Assembly (NCBI GenBank): GCA_028565635.1
Contig: JAOXYB010051979.1
Coordinates: forward strand, 1-11,593
Length of the DNA: 11,593 nucleotides
Reading direction: 5' to 3'
Origin: Phoronis ovalis
Lineage: Eukaryota > Phoronida > Phoronidae
Shown: positions 1-7,060 of the stretch, one piece after another
Numbering within the stretch: the first letter of the stretch is position 1
How the letters are laid out: each line of letters starts with the position of its first letter
Made by a program: the position numbers and the translations under genes
Notes under the pieces: generated by a model
The model's input: the letters and a program-made list of their open reading frames with translations, nothing else
The model's database searches: none
What the model was told of the DNA's origin: nothing

Positions 1-137
1 AGAACAGCGTGCCTGTCATAGTGTATATTGTTACAGAACAGCGTGCCTGTCATAGTGTATATTGTTACAGAACAGCGTGCCTGTCACAGTGTATATTGTT
101 TGAGAACAGCGATCCTGTCGTAGTTCTACTTTGTTAA
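1..137. repeat. 34-bp tandem repeat, three full copies plus a decayed fourth
   Basis: Units start at 1, 35 and 69 with agaacagcg(t)gcctgtca as the leading part and tatattgtt near the end. The first two are identical; the third differs at a few bases. A fourth at 103-137 keeps the start but has diverged. The array begins at the window edge, so it probably continues to the left. There are no unique spacers between units, so this is a minisatellite and not a CRISPR array. Confidence 0.93.
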
Positions 138-793
138 AGCTCTTTTGAAGAATGCTATACTTTTTCTCAAAATTAACGAATATTTTATGAAGTGAATACA
201 TGAAACTGCATACGGTAACTGGGTGTTAGAGGTATTTGTGTTTGGAGTACTGAACGGTTTTCAATCATTCTATAATGATAGCGTTCCAAAAATATCAGGA
301 GTCATATATAAGTATATAGTAGATCGATCCAAAATTGTATTTCATACTAACATGAACCCTTCCCTAACCTTTCCCTCCCCTTCCCCGGGAATATATAAAC
401 ATGCATTTAGAAGAAACATTGACAGAACCAGGATTCGACTGCATGGGTTTAAACAGTTTTCTCCAAATAATATAGCTATTTATATGTTATATATTAGAAA
501 ATAATAATACATCCCTTTGTGTTATATAATTAAAATTCTAAAAGAAACGAAATGTCTTATAAAGTGTCTTACTGACGGATAAATTATCATGTTCTTGTAT
601 TTTTTTTCTCAATGCTTTGAGGAAATAACTACTTCCGGAAAGTCAAAGAAAAACAAAACAATTTTGCAGATACCAAGCCTGGGTTAACAATTGCAAAACG
701 TTTGAAATATTAAAATTGTTTACTATGAATTCCAAGAGAAGTTAAATGCCTCTCTGAAATCATGCTATTGTTTGACATAATTAATGACTAAAG
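138..793. other. Non-coding stretch upstream of the four-TM gene
   Basis: I see no convincing coding region here. The longest frame (223-504) opens on GTG, has low-complexity AT-rich codon content and resembles nothing I know. The stretch holds a pyrimidine-rich tract followed by a TATA-like box at 391-398, and its right end (up to 805) reads as an intron terminating at a splice acceptor. It is most simply the promoter, 5' UTR and first intron of the gene at 806, but no first exon or donor could be fixed. Confidence 0.4.
358..398 (+). promoter_or_regulatory. Candidate core promoter: CT-rich tract plus TATA box
   Basis: A C/T-rich run at about 358-388, ending in ccccggg, is followed directly by atatataaac (391-400), a good TATA match. 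Transcription would begin about 30 bases on, near 420-430, on the strand of the four-TM gene. The spacing allows a 5' UTR exon and an intron ending at 805. This is pattern evidence only; TATA-like words are common in AT-rich DNA. Confidence 0.3.
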
Positions 794-805
794 TTTGTTT
801 TTCAG
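791..805 (+). other. Splice acceptor immediately before the four-TM coding exon
   Basis: A T-rich tract ending in ttgtttttcag lies directly against the ATG at 806. A TGA in the same frame at 785-787 means that, if unspliced, the ATG at 806 is the first start after a stop. If spliced, the exon begins exactly at 806, and the ATG may be the true start or an internal methionine joined to an unseen upstream exon. Confidence 0.55.
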
Positions 806-1567
806 ATGATTCGAGAGTTTGCAGGTTTTGCCGATAAGGCTGTGTTTGGACTCGGCATCGCACAGGTGATCAACAGCGCTCTAATTGTGATCAGTGGCGC
901 CGTCTGTGCCGGGATTTACATTGAACAATATGAAGAGTTATTCAGCGCTACCGGTGGTACAGAATTTTGGATTCCAGTTATTTGTTCAGCGGGCGGAATA
1001 ACAAGTATTTTGGCGGGAAGATGCAAATCAAATGGATACATTCTTGCAAATATGATAGTAACAATTATGGCGGCAATGATGGCGTTTATTCTTATGAGCG
1101 TCTGCTTAAAAATCGCATTTGATACAATAAACTTCACTTACTATGGATACATTATCATTGCACTTTTATCAGTCACCGATATGATGTTAGCAATAGCGTC
1201 GTCTGCAATGTGTTGCCGAACTCTTTGTTGTGGCCGCGAACAATATAGTCCGACAGATGGCGCATGTGTACAATCTAATGGTGTGGCGAATAATGGAAAG
1301 TTAGATGGCGTTAATGTCGATGATATCAATGAGGAACCGACTGGCTTCGTAGTTTATGGAATGACGGGAGTAAAGTCGCGTGCTAACACGCCTCCCGGTA
1401 GTGAAGAGCACCGAGCTAAACTAGACAACTCGGGTAATGTAACGCCATCTGAGGAGCACCAAGAAAAACAAAGTAAATCTAACGTCAGCACGCCTCCTGG
1501 AGGAGAAGTACATGAGTCATCGGAATTGCCGGCAGAAACTTCATGCAACAATTCTAACACAGCGTAG
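806..1567 (+). CDS. Four-transmembrane protein resembling the MS4A/CD20 family
   Basis: A 253-residue reading frame predicted to be an integral membrane protein. Hydrophobic segments lie at about residues 13-38, 54-72, 78-104 and 113-138. The first loop is short and hydrophilic (about 39-53), the TM2-TM3 turn carries GRCKS (71-75), and a cysteine cluster CCRTLCC (136-142) follows TM4, a likely palmitoylation site. This spacing, the GxxxILAGRCKS turn and the cysteine-rich TM4 exit resemble MS4A proteins, which are four-TM plasma-membrane or endosomal proteins, some acting as receptor subunits or channels; the function here is unknown. The long acidic, Ser/Thr-rich cytoplasmic tail (143-253) contains three related units at about 194-202, 211-218 and 226-236, built around N-(V/S)-TP-(PG)-E-x-H. 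The whole four-TM region and tail lie in a single exon, unlike vertebrate MS4A genes. The start rests on an ATG right behind a splice acceptor, so a further upstream coding exon is possible. Alternatives are another small four-TM (tetraspan) family. Confidence 0.65.
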   Translation: MIREFAGFADKAVFGLGIAQVINSALIVISGAVCAGIYIEQYEELFSATGGTEFWIPVICSAGGITSILAGRCKSNGYILANMIVTIMAAMMAFILMSVCLKIAFDTINFTYYGYIIIALLSVTDMMLAIASSAMCCRTLCCGREQYSPTDGACVQSNGVANNGKLDGVNVDDINEEPTGFVVYGMTGVKSRANTPPGSEEHRAKLDNSGNVTPSEEHQEKQSKSNVSTPPGGEVHESSELPAETSCNNSNTA

Positions 1568-2000
1568 AATGGAAAAATCATTAATACAAAATTATTAGAA
1601 CTTAAAAAGATAATGAAATTCTGTAGACATTTTTAATACATAAACATTGCTATTTATATGTTTGTCCGCAAACGCTGTCAATGCGTGCCTTATTTGTGTA
1701 TATATCAATTAAGCTGGGTTTTTTTTTGTATGCAAAGCTAACTTAAAATACGCTCTCTTATAATGCACAGTTTACGTGTAAAATTATGAAGTAAATTAAT
1801 ATATGGCAAAGAATATAAAAGATGAAGACATGACGCCAAGAAAACTTTCATAACAGTTGGTGATTTCCATGCTTGTCAGTAAACATCATTGCAAAAGTTG
1901 TGCTAAACACGTGTTCATGGGGAATCACTGTATTATTACTTGTTTTTAAACAAAATTGCTTTTCATAACAAATAATCTTGAATAGTTCTTATACAAAAGT

Positions 2001-2100
2001 AATAAATGACTTTGTGATGCATTACACATATTAGGTATTTATTAAATGATCAATTTTGCTGTCTTTACTTAAACTACCCATTAATATGTTTCACAATAAA
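2001..2100 (+). terminator. Candidate poly(A) signals for the four-TM gene
   Basis: Canonical AATAAA hexamers occur at 2001-2006 and 2095-2100, the first two after the stop codon. They would give 3' UTRs of roughly 450 to 550 bases. T- and GT-rich sequence follows both. In AT-rich DNA such hexamers also occur by chance. Confidence 0.4.
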
Positions 2101-2233
2101 AACTTTGTTTTAAAAGTAGTGACAGTGACGATACGTTCTCTCTTAGTTTATAGTTCAAATTTGTGTAACCTTCCGCCGATGTCGTTATTTGTTCTTTTAG
2201 AGCTTTGCGAAAGATAACATCACTTCGCTAGCA

Positions 2234-2258
2234 GCATATATATGCGGGGTCATGACCC
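2234..2258. promoter_or_regulatory. Two adjacent 12-bp perfect palindromes, one an inverted PuGGTCA pair
   Basis: gcatatatatgc (2234-2245) and gggtcatgaccc (2247-2258) are each perfect palindromes separated by one base. The second is two GGGTCA half-sites in inverted orientation with no spacer, matching the PuGGTCA half-site of nuclear receptors (an IR0 arrangement). Whether it is bound by anything is unknown. It lies about 700 bases downstream of the four-TM stop codon. Confidence 0.35.
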
Positions 2259-2433
2259 TGACGATTATTACAATTTACTATATTTGAATATATGAATACT
2301 TCAGGAATAACTGGTGTGTGTGTTAATTATATACGCAACAAGTCCTAACAAATTTCAATCGGAATATAGGGACGCGCTAATGTGACCACTCACTGAGTAC
2401 AACAACGGCAGCTTTATCAACAGCGTTAAGTTA

Positions 2434-2465
2434 CTATATATATAATATATACATACATACATATG
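2434..2465. repeat. AT/catacata simple-sequence repeat
   Basis: A run of TA dinucleotides passes into short catacatacata units. It is a plain microsatellite with no other content. Confidence 0.7.
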
Positions 2466-2587
2466 TTTATATAGATATTAAATAAATATTAAATCTATCA
2501 GTTCAATCTAAAATCTTCGCGCGCACTTTTCTTTCTTATTTCACGATGTAGTAGAATAATAATACTCAGCAAGTCTGTCTTTTGTTT

Positions 2588-3729
2588 CTACATTTTCCTC
2601 TTTATTCTCAGAAATGAATTTGTGATTTTTAATTTTAGCGTCCTAAAACAAGAGCTCAAAGAAGCTAGCAATGGGAATGAAGATAGCTGGGTTTCCGGTG
2701 TTGAAACAGGATGTAATAAGGCATGGTGACGGAGAACTTCTCTAGCTTCTGTGTAGCCTTGTTCTGATGGAAGGATGATGCAATGTTTAATAGCTTCCTT
2801 TGCCCTTCCTGTGCAATACTGGATGAGATAAGCCAACCTGTCTCCATAGTCTTGAATTTTATTTTCAGCATTTATTTCAAAACTTCTAATAAAGATCGGG
2901 TATTGAACTGGGTCGCCATCAATTGATAAAAGTTCACGTTTTGGCATATTCAGATTAATAGCCACTTGTTGCACAAATTGTTGCTGGTTTTTAAACAATT
3001 CTTGCAGTTGTTGCGACATGATTGTAATGTTAGCATTATTATTAGATGAATCACCGCTATTATCAGGGACTTGTGCTGATGGTGGTGTCCAGGTAGGAGC
3101 TTCCGGGTTTAACGGTGTACTAACATTAACAGCTGTTGGGAATTGAGCTCCCTGATTCAATAGAGTGACAACATTACCCCTTGTTAATAATTGAGCTTGA
3201 GTATTCAATGGAGTAATAACATTAGCACTTGTAGGTAACTGAGCTTCTTGAAAGGGCGGTTCATTTGGAATATGTTGATATGAACCAAAACATCTACTTA
3301 ACATGTCAACTCGTTGATTTCGAGAATATTTTCCAGATTCACTACCCTTGTCACTTCTATCTAACTTAGCTTCTAATTCCGCTCGTTGAACTCTACTCTA
3401 GCCTGTGCTTCGAGAACTCTCATCTCAGATAAACGTCTCAATTTTTCACTTTCTAATTCTAATTCATTTAAAACACACTTCAATGTTTCCTGTTGTTGTA
3501 TCTGTTTCAAATCAAACCGCACTAACTCTAATTCAGCCTGTACTAACGCACGAGATGATCCTCTAAGAAACTTTGAACTTAATTTCGATTTACTATTTTT
3601 ACCACCTTTCTTGGAACTGCTTCTTGTACACATGGTTTCTTCGGCAGTTTCCGTAGAACTACTTGCAGCGCTATCACATCTAGCACCCACATCCATACAG
3701 CGACCAGGGACTTCTTTCTTTGTGTCCAT
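2588..3729 (-). pseudogene. Gag-like protein with coiled coil and DUF1759 domain, frameshifted
   Basis: Reading leftward from ATG at 3729 (a GTG two codons earlier is less likely). The first 118 codons give a basic Ser/Lys-rich N-terminus and a long charged helix (RALVQAELELVRFDL onward), a probable coiled coil for Gag assembly. This frame stops near 3373; the next frame is open from about 3395 and continues the same helix (AELEAKLDRSDKGSESG), so a one-base loss or equivalent splits the gene. The second part (numbered from Met at 3304) has three 16-residue repeats (21-68), a Gln-rich helix (97-118) and a DUF1759 core (about 127-193) with DGDPVQYPIFIRSFE, RLAYLIQYCTGRAKEAI and PSEQGY. DUF1759 is typical of Pao/BEL Gag and binds nucleic acid or assembles particles. 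Similarity fades after RHH (about 2726), where FG-P would be expected, and no protease or RT follows. It is a truncated, dead copy. Its 5' flank is the inverted repeat at 3774-3854. Confidence 0.82.
3101..3244 (-). repeat. Three tandem 48-bp units inside the gag pseudogene
   Basis: On the minus strand the units encode AQLPTSANVITPLNTQ, AQLLTRGNVVTLLNQG and AQFPTAVNVSTPLNPE, each 16 residues and in frame. The common pattern is AQ-(L/F)-x-T-x-x-NV-x-T-x-LN. The units have diverged at many positions, so the expansion is old. It sits between the coiled coil and the DUF1759 domain, a region that is usually an unstructured linker. Confidence 0.85.
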
Positions 3730-3773
3730 AACCACGACATTTGATAACTATGTTGCCTCTCGAGATAAATGAA

Positions 3774-4098
3774 AATAATAAAATTAAACGAAATTTGAAA
3801 AATTGAAGTTTGATTGTTATTCTACGACTCATTAATGGTATGAGAGATTACGTGAGATTGCAATAGCTGCGTGCGCATCAGTCTTTAAAGCTGACTGAGT
3901 ATTTCAATATACTGTATGCCTAGGTCAACGAGTGATCCTGCACAAGTCATCATACCTAAGATGTGACATGAAAAAAGGTCTTCAACCGTCTATGAGTGGG
4001 CCTTAATTGGTGGTGGGCACGTAATTTGTCATATCATTAACGAGTCGTAGAATAACAATCAAACTTCAATTTTTCAAATTTCGTTTAATTTTGTTATT
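3774..4098. repeat. 81-bp inverted repeat around a 163-bp spacer, probable DIRS-type terminal repeats
   Basis: Bases 3774-3854 are the reverse complement of 4018-4098, with 5 mismatches in 81 by my hand count. The spacer is 3855-4017. Because of the neighbouring duplication the right arm is present again at 4539-4619. The left arm lies 45 bases upstream of the gag ATG; the right arm lies downstream of the recombinase stop codon. Inverted termini belong to DIRS elements, which lack ordinary LTRs. The geometry (recombinase, arm, spacer, inverted arm, gag) fits a junction between a right end and a left end. It could also fold as one large hairpin. Confidence 0.8.
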
Positions 4099-4103
4099 CT
4101 ACT
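4048..4103. repeat. 56-bp unit with 12-bp palindromic ends inside the terminal repeat
   Basis: The unit begins gtagaataacaa and ends ttgttattctac, which are exact reverse complements. It therefore forms a stem of 12 bp with a 32-base loop. It recurs at 4569-4624 in the duplicated copy. In the left arm (about 3774-3829, opposite strand) one of the two ends has decayed (aataataa in place of the aataacaa type end). Paired ends like these could be recombination sites or an RNA hairpin. Confidence 0.7.
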
Positions 4104-4137
4104 TCCTCATACTGAGACATTTAAAGCATTGATGCAC

Positions 4138-4149
4138 TCAGTCGACTGA
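4138..4149. repeat. 12-bp perfect palindrome tcagtcgactga
   Basis: The palindrome lies 35 bases right of the 56-bp unit and occurs again at 4659-4670 in the duplicate. The short words cagtc and gactg also flank a spacer in the same element region (3880-3898). Role unknown; it may be a protein-binding site in the element's end. Confidence 0.4.
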
Positions 4150-4325
4150 ACTCTTAGTGAATCCTAAAGGTGGTTCAGGAAAATGTAGACACTAAATACA
4201 TGTGTAAGTTTATATAAACTATTGTTTTTTATTTTCTTCTTACCCGCCATAACAATTCAACTCTTGATTTAGAGCTTGATAATGCATGTTCATAAATAAC
4301 TTACCTCTAGTACTGCAGATTACAT

Positions 4326-4395
4326 TTAAATTGTAGAATTCAGAATACTATGTGCAAAGTTCTTTTCTTTGCAAATTGGCTTTTTATAATACTGT
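4326..4395 (-). pseudogene. Duplicated C-terminal stub of the tyrosine recombinase
   Basis: Because of the 521-bp duplication, the last 22 residues (from QYYKKP, including the presumed nucleophilic tyrosine, to the stop) occur a second time, joined directly to element 3' DNA. It has no start codon and no rest of the domain, so it cannot be a gene. Confidence 0.9.
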
Positions 4396-4846
4396 GCATC
4401 AGTCTTTAAAGCTGACTGAGTATTTCAATATACTGTATGCCTAGGTCAACGAGTGATCCTGCACAAGTCATCATACCTAAGATGTGACATGAAAAAAGGT
4501 CTTCAACCGTCTATGAGTGGGCCTTAATTGGTGGTGGGCACGTAATTTGTCATATCATTAACGAGTCGTAGAATAACAATCAAACTTCAATTTTTCAAAT
4601 TTCGTTTAATTTTGTTATTCTACTTCCTCATACTGAGACATTTAAAGCATTGATGCACTCAGTCGACTGAACTCTTAGTGAATCCTAAAGGTGGTTCAGG
4701 AAAATGTAGACACTAAATACATGTGTAAGTTTATATAAACTATTGTTTTTTATTTTCTTCTTACCCGCCATAACAATTCAACTCTTGATTTAGAGCTTGA
4801 TAATGCATGTTCATAAATAACTTACCTCTAGTACTGCAGATTACAT

Positions 4847-6029
4847 TTAAATTGTAGAATTCAGAATACTATGTGCAAAGTTCTTTTCTTTGCAAATTGG
4901 CTTTTTATAATACTGTGCAAAAGTACAGTCTGATTTCCAGCCTGCAGGTTTTAAAATGTCTTGAACTGGCACTGAAGCTCTATGAGCTGCTGAACTAGAT
5001 GCTGCTCTTGTGCTGTGTGCATGGAATTGTTTGATGTCAATGCCTGAACGTTGAAGCACAATGTTTATACATCTACTAATAGATTCGCTGCTAATTCTCT
5101 TGTGTGGTTTAGTATGCGATATTAGTAGCTTCGATTCTACTCCTCCAATACTCATCGTTCGTGCTAGGTAAGTTCTACATACATCCACTACGCACAATCT
5201 GCTGTTTGCAGGGTAAGCGACGAGTTTTATAGTACGAACATTATAGCCTGGCCGGCTCTGTTTTACGTGTTCAGAAGTGTGAAAGAAAATAAGACGACGA
5301 ATCTACCGTCATCGTGTTCAAATCTAATACATGGAGAGATTGCACTCTTTGTGCAGTAGTTAATGAAATAAACGTAACTAATTTTAATGTATGCGCCTTC
5401 AGTGACATGTCTGAGTTTGGCCACATTGACTGAATATAAAGCAACACTTGTTTAACATCCTGAACTTCAGAATACCTAGCTTTGACTGGGCGTGACAAGA
5501 ATATAGCCCTAAAGATCCTCTTGATAATAGGATGAGCTCCGAAAGTGATGTTGTTATCCGTTGTAATTACAGTAGATAATGCACACCGTGCCGTATTCAT
5601 AGCACTAAAACTTAATCCTGTGTGAAAGAGATCAACTAGAAAATCCACTGCGTGACTCAGATGTGCTTGAATTGGATCAATCTGTGTCTCACTACAGTAA
5701 ACAAGCCATTTATTGATGTATGTTTTATATTGTTTTTGAGTACTGCTTCTCCAGGACTTGAGTATAAGATCTGTTGCTTGTTGGAAAATTCCCTGTTTTC
5801 CGAGGCTATGCCTGACAACTGACATGCAACAAAGACTAGTTTGTGGCGCAACGGATGTAGTTCCAGACTCACTGGTCGTGTCAGCAAGTGTTCTGTTCTG
5901 GGGAATACTATGGGTGGGTGTTGAGGTCAACATTGACATTGCCTTCGGGAACCATGACTGTGTTTTCCATAGTGGTACTACTAGTATACCTAGCTTTGTC
6001 CAACTGTAACTTTTGGAGATATTTCCCAA
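4847..6029 (-). pseudogene. DIRS-type tyrosine recombinase (YR), one frameshift
   Basis: The enzyme of DIRS retrotransposons that inserts circular DNA into chromosomes without an integrase. The first frame (6029-5271, opening on TTG, no ATG) starts with ILVVPLWKTQSWFP, the conserved end of the RT/RNase H polyprotein next to YR. The N-terminal DNA-binding domain follows (about 85-180: SWRSSTQKQY, GLSFSAMNTARCALS, HPIIKRIFRA), then the catalytic domain with first arginine in TTAQR (R228, about 5348). The frame ends at a TGA by 5271; the next frame, open from about 5290, continues with EHVKQSRPGYN to 4847, so a single base was gained in the T-rich run at 5281-5293. The second part holds HSTR (His and second Arg), GWKS and TFAQYYKK with the tyrosine nucleophile near 4907-4912. 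All expected catalytic residues remain. A TGA at 6030-6032 lies just upstream, and no RT is found. It is a recently broken copy. Confidence 0.93.
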
Positions 6030-6050
6030 TCAAGAGGCTGGCTCTGCTGA

Positions 6051-6690
6051 AAGAAGTGAGAAAACCTTAAATTTATGATTTTTTTTTCTTTTTTCCTCCT
6101 TGGCGCTGGCTTTTTTTGGTTGTTTCTGTTTGAAAGGGAAATCTTGTGCAAGCGATTAAAACTAACATTGGTTTCTTAAAGTAAAATATTCCAAAATTTG
6201 ATAGGATTATTTGAGGCAGGGCAAAGTTATGAATTTTGTCAGTTGTTAGGTTGTATTTTTCTGGGGGTAATCTACAAAATGTAATAGCAAAAAATTGTGA
6301 TGGTCATGCCTGCACGAAAAATTAACTGGGAGTAGGATACATAATAATATTCAGTTCCCAACAGGTAATTTTCTTGGCGCAATGTTTGGGGAATTTTTAT
6401 AATGATTTAAATTGCATCAAATTACCATAGAAGTGGATGGAAAAATCAATTGTGTCCTTATACCAAATAGTTCAAAAGGGCAGCTATGTGTGGGATTTCT
6501 CCTGTGGTCGAATAATAAGGTGCCAATTGTGTGTCAAGAATTTTATGTATGGTTCCTCTGATGGTGAAACATCAGTCCAGGTTGATAATAGAACCTTCGA
6601 AGCTATCATGGAAGAACGTTTTATTTCCAACTTTGATGAACATTGCATTAAAAGCTATGGAAGATGTAATAATAGTTTCGTCTCATATAC
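6051..6690 (+). other. AT-rich DNA leading into the BEL fragment; possible decayed Pol
   Basis: The part to 6436 shows no frame of coding character. From 6437 to about 6690 an ATG-initiated frame runs on into the DUF5641 match and contains VDNRTFEAIMEE, which faintly resembles the integrase segment (LDD-E-F-x-T-x-x-x-E) preceding DUF5641 in Pao/BEL Pol. The expected NSRPL-type motif is not visible. I rate this part as a guess. A splice-acceptor-like tttacag ends at 6702. Confidence 0.35.
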
Positions 6691-6951
6691 AGATATTTAC
6701 AGGTGGAAACAAGCTCAACAGCTTGCTGATCATTTCTGGAACCGTTGGATTCGTGAATATTTACCGTTACTTCAAGAACGTCAAAAATGACTACGTCCAA
6801 GACGAAACTTAGTTGCTGGAGATCTTATCCTCATTGTTGATCAAAATGCACCCAGAAGATGTAGATGTGGTACAAACATTTCCTGATCCTAAATGTGAAT
6901 GCATGTTTAACAGTTGCTACCATTTTATTTCGAACTTAGTGATTAATTTTG
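6691..6951 (+). pseudogene. C-terminal end (DUF5641) of a Pao/BEL retrotransposon Pol
   Basis: The stretch encodes YRWKQAQQLADHFWNRWI then REYLPLLQERQK, followed by an in-frame TGA (6788-6790) where tryptophan is usual. Past the stop, LRPRRNLVAGDLILIVDQ then NAPRR continues in the same frame, and after a small shift VVQTFPDPK follows. These are the hallmark segments of DUF5641, the domain at the end of Pao/BEL integrases. The stop and frameshift show it is dead. It runs on the plus strand, opposite to the gag and YR genes, so it belongs to a separate insertion. The upstream RT, RNase H and most of the integrase core are missing. Confidence 0.87.
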
Positions 6952-7060
6952 GTAAGTTGTGAAAAGAAATAAAACAATTTCTATTAAATAAAAACGATTT
7001 CCATGGCAACGGATTATGATTTTATTTTTATTTTTTTATTTTCTTTTGTTACTTGTATAG
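6952..7060 (+). other. Possible 109-bp intron after the BEL fragment
   Basis: A consensus donor (g|gtaagttg at 6951-6959) and an acceptor behind a very strong pyrimidine run (7019-7060, ending in cttgtatag) bracket 109 bases. The following stretch (7061-7152) is open in one frame to a TAA at 7150-7152. Pao/BEL elements are not normally spliced here, so this may be a host transcript running through the fragment, or coincidence. Confidence 0.3.

Larger units (their letters stand above)
1568..2540. other. 3' UTR and intergenic DNA
   Basis: After the four-TM stop codon I see no frame of coding character on either strand. The first part is the probable 3' UTR to about 2000-2100. Beyond it are an adjacent pair of palindromes (2234-2258), an AT-rich simple repeat (2434-2465), and otherwise ordinary AT-rich sequence up to the gag pseudogene. 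Confidence 0.6.
3875..4919. repeat. Perfect 521-bp tandem duplication
   Basis: Bases 3875-4395 are repeated at 4396-4916 with no difference that I can find, followed by three bases (gca) shared at the ends. The duplicated unit holds the last 23 codons of the recombinase, the non-coding 3' region with its two palindromic features, and one inverted-repeat arm. The lack of divergence means a very recent event or an assembly artefact, and the gca microhomology at the junction fits slippage or end joining. Confidence 0.97.
3774..6050 (-). mobile_element. 5'-truncated DIRS-like retrotransposon fragment
   Basis: It comprises the last residues of a Pol region, the YR gene, a 3' non-coding region and inverted-repeat DNA, plus the internal 521-bp duplication. 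The RT, RNase H and methyltransferase regions that precede YR in DIRS elements are absent; recognisable element sequence stops at about 6030-6050. That edge coincides with a splice-acceptor-like string on the minus strand (pyrimidine-rich, ending in ttctttcag at about 6047), so an upstream exon removed by splicing is an alternative to truncation. The gag pseudogene to the left may belong to the adjoining copy. I cannot see a target-site duplication, as DIRS elements normally make none. Confidence 0.75.

Noticed and set aside
1-137. CRISPR array
   Set aside because: The 34-bp units abut one another without spacers and the context is animal-like.
425-450. tRNA on the minus strand (gtcgaatcctgg resembles a T-arm)
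   Set aside because: No A box, anticodon arm or paired acceptor stem is found upstream on that strand.
223-504. 93-codon frame
   Set aside because: It opens on GTG, contains the TATA-like promoter region and shows no family resemblance.
916-1581. Three minus-strand frames over the four-TM gene
   Set aside because: They are antisense shadows of a frame with clear protein features on the plus strand.
2541-2642. Short host exon on the minus strand after an acceptor-like ttgttttag
   Set aside because: It would give a 33-residue end to the Gag, but no credible donor exists in the expected place, and decay of the gag copy explains the loss of similarity just as well.
3386-3772. A 128-codon plus-strand frame
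   Set aside because: It lies antisense to the gag N-terminus and its Ser/Asn/Leu-rich translation is the mirror of the coiled-coil codons.
3774-4098. Reading the arms as ordinary LTRs of a BEL element
   Set aside because: They are inverted and not direct, show no TG...CA ends, and no primer-binding site could be identified next to the left arm.
5758-6070. Two plus-strand frames of 60 and 83 codons
   Set aside because: Both are antisense shadows of the recombinase N-terminal part.
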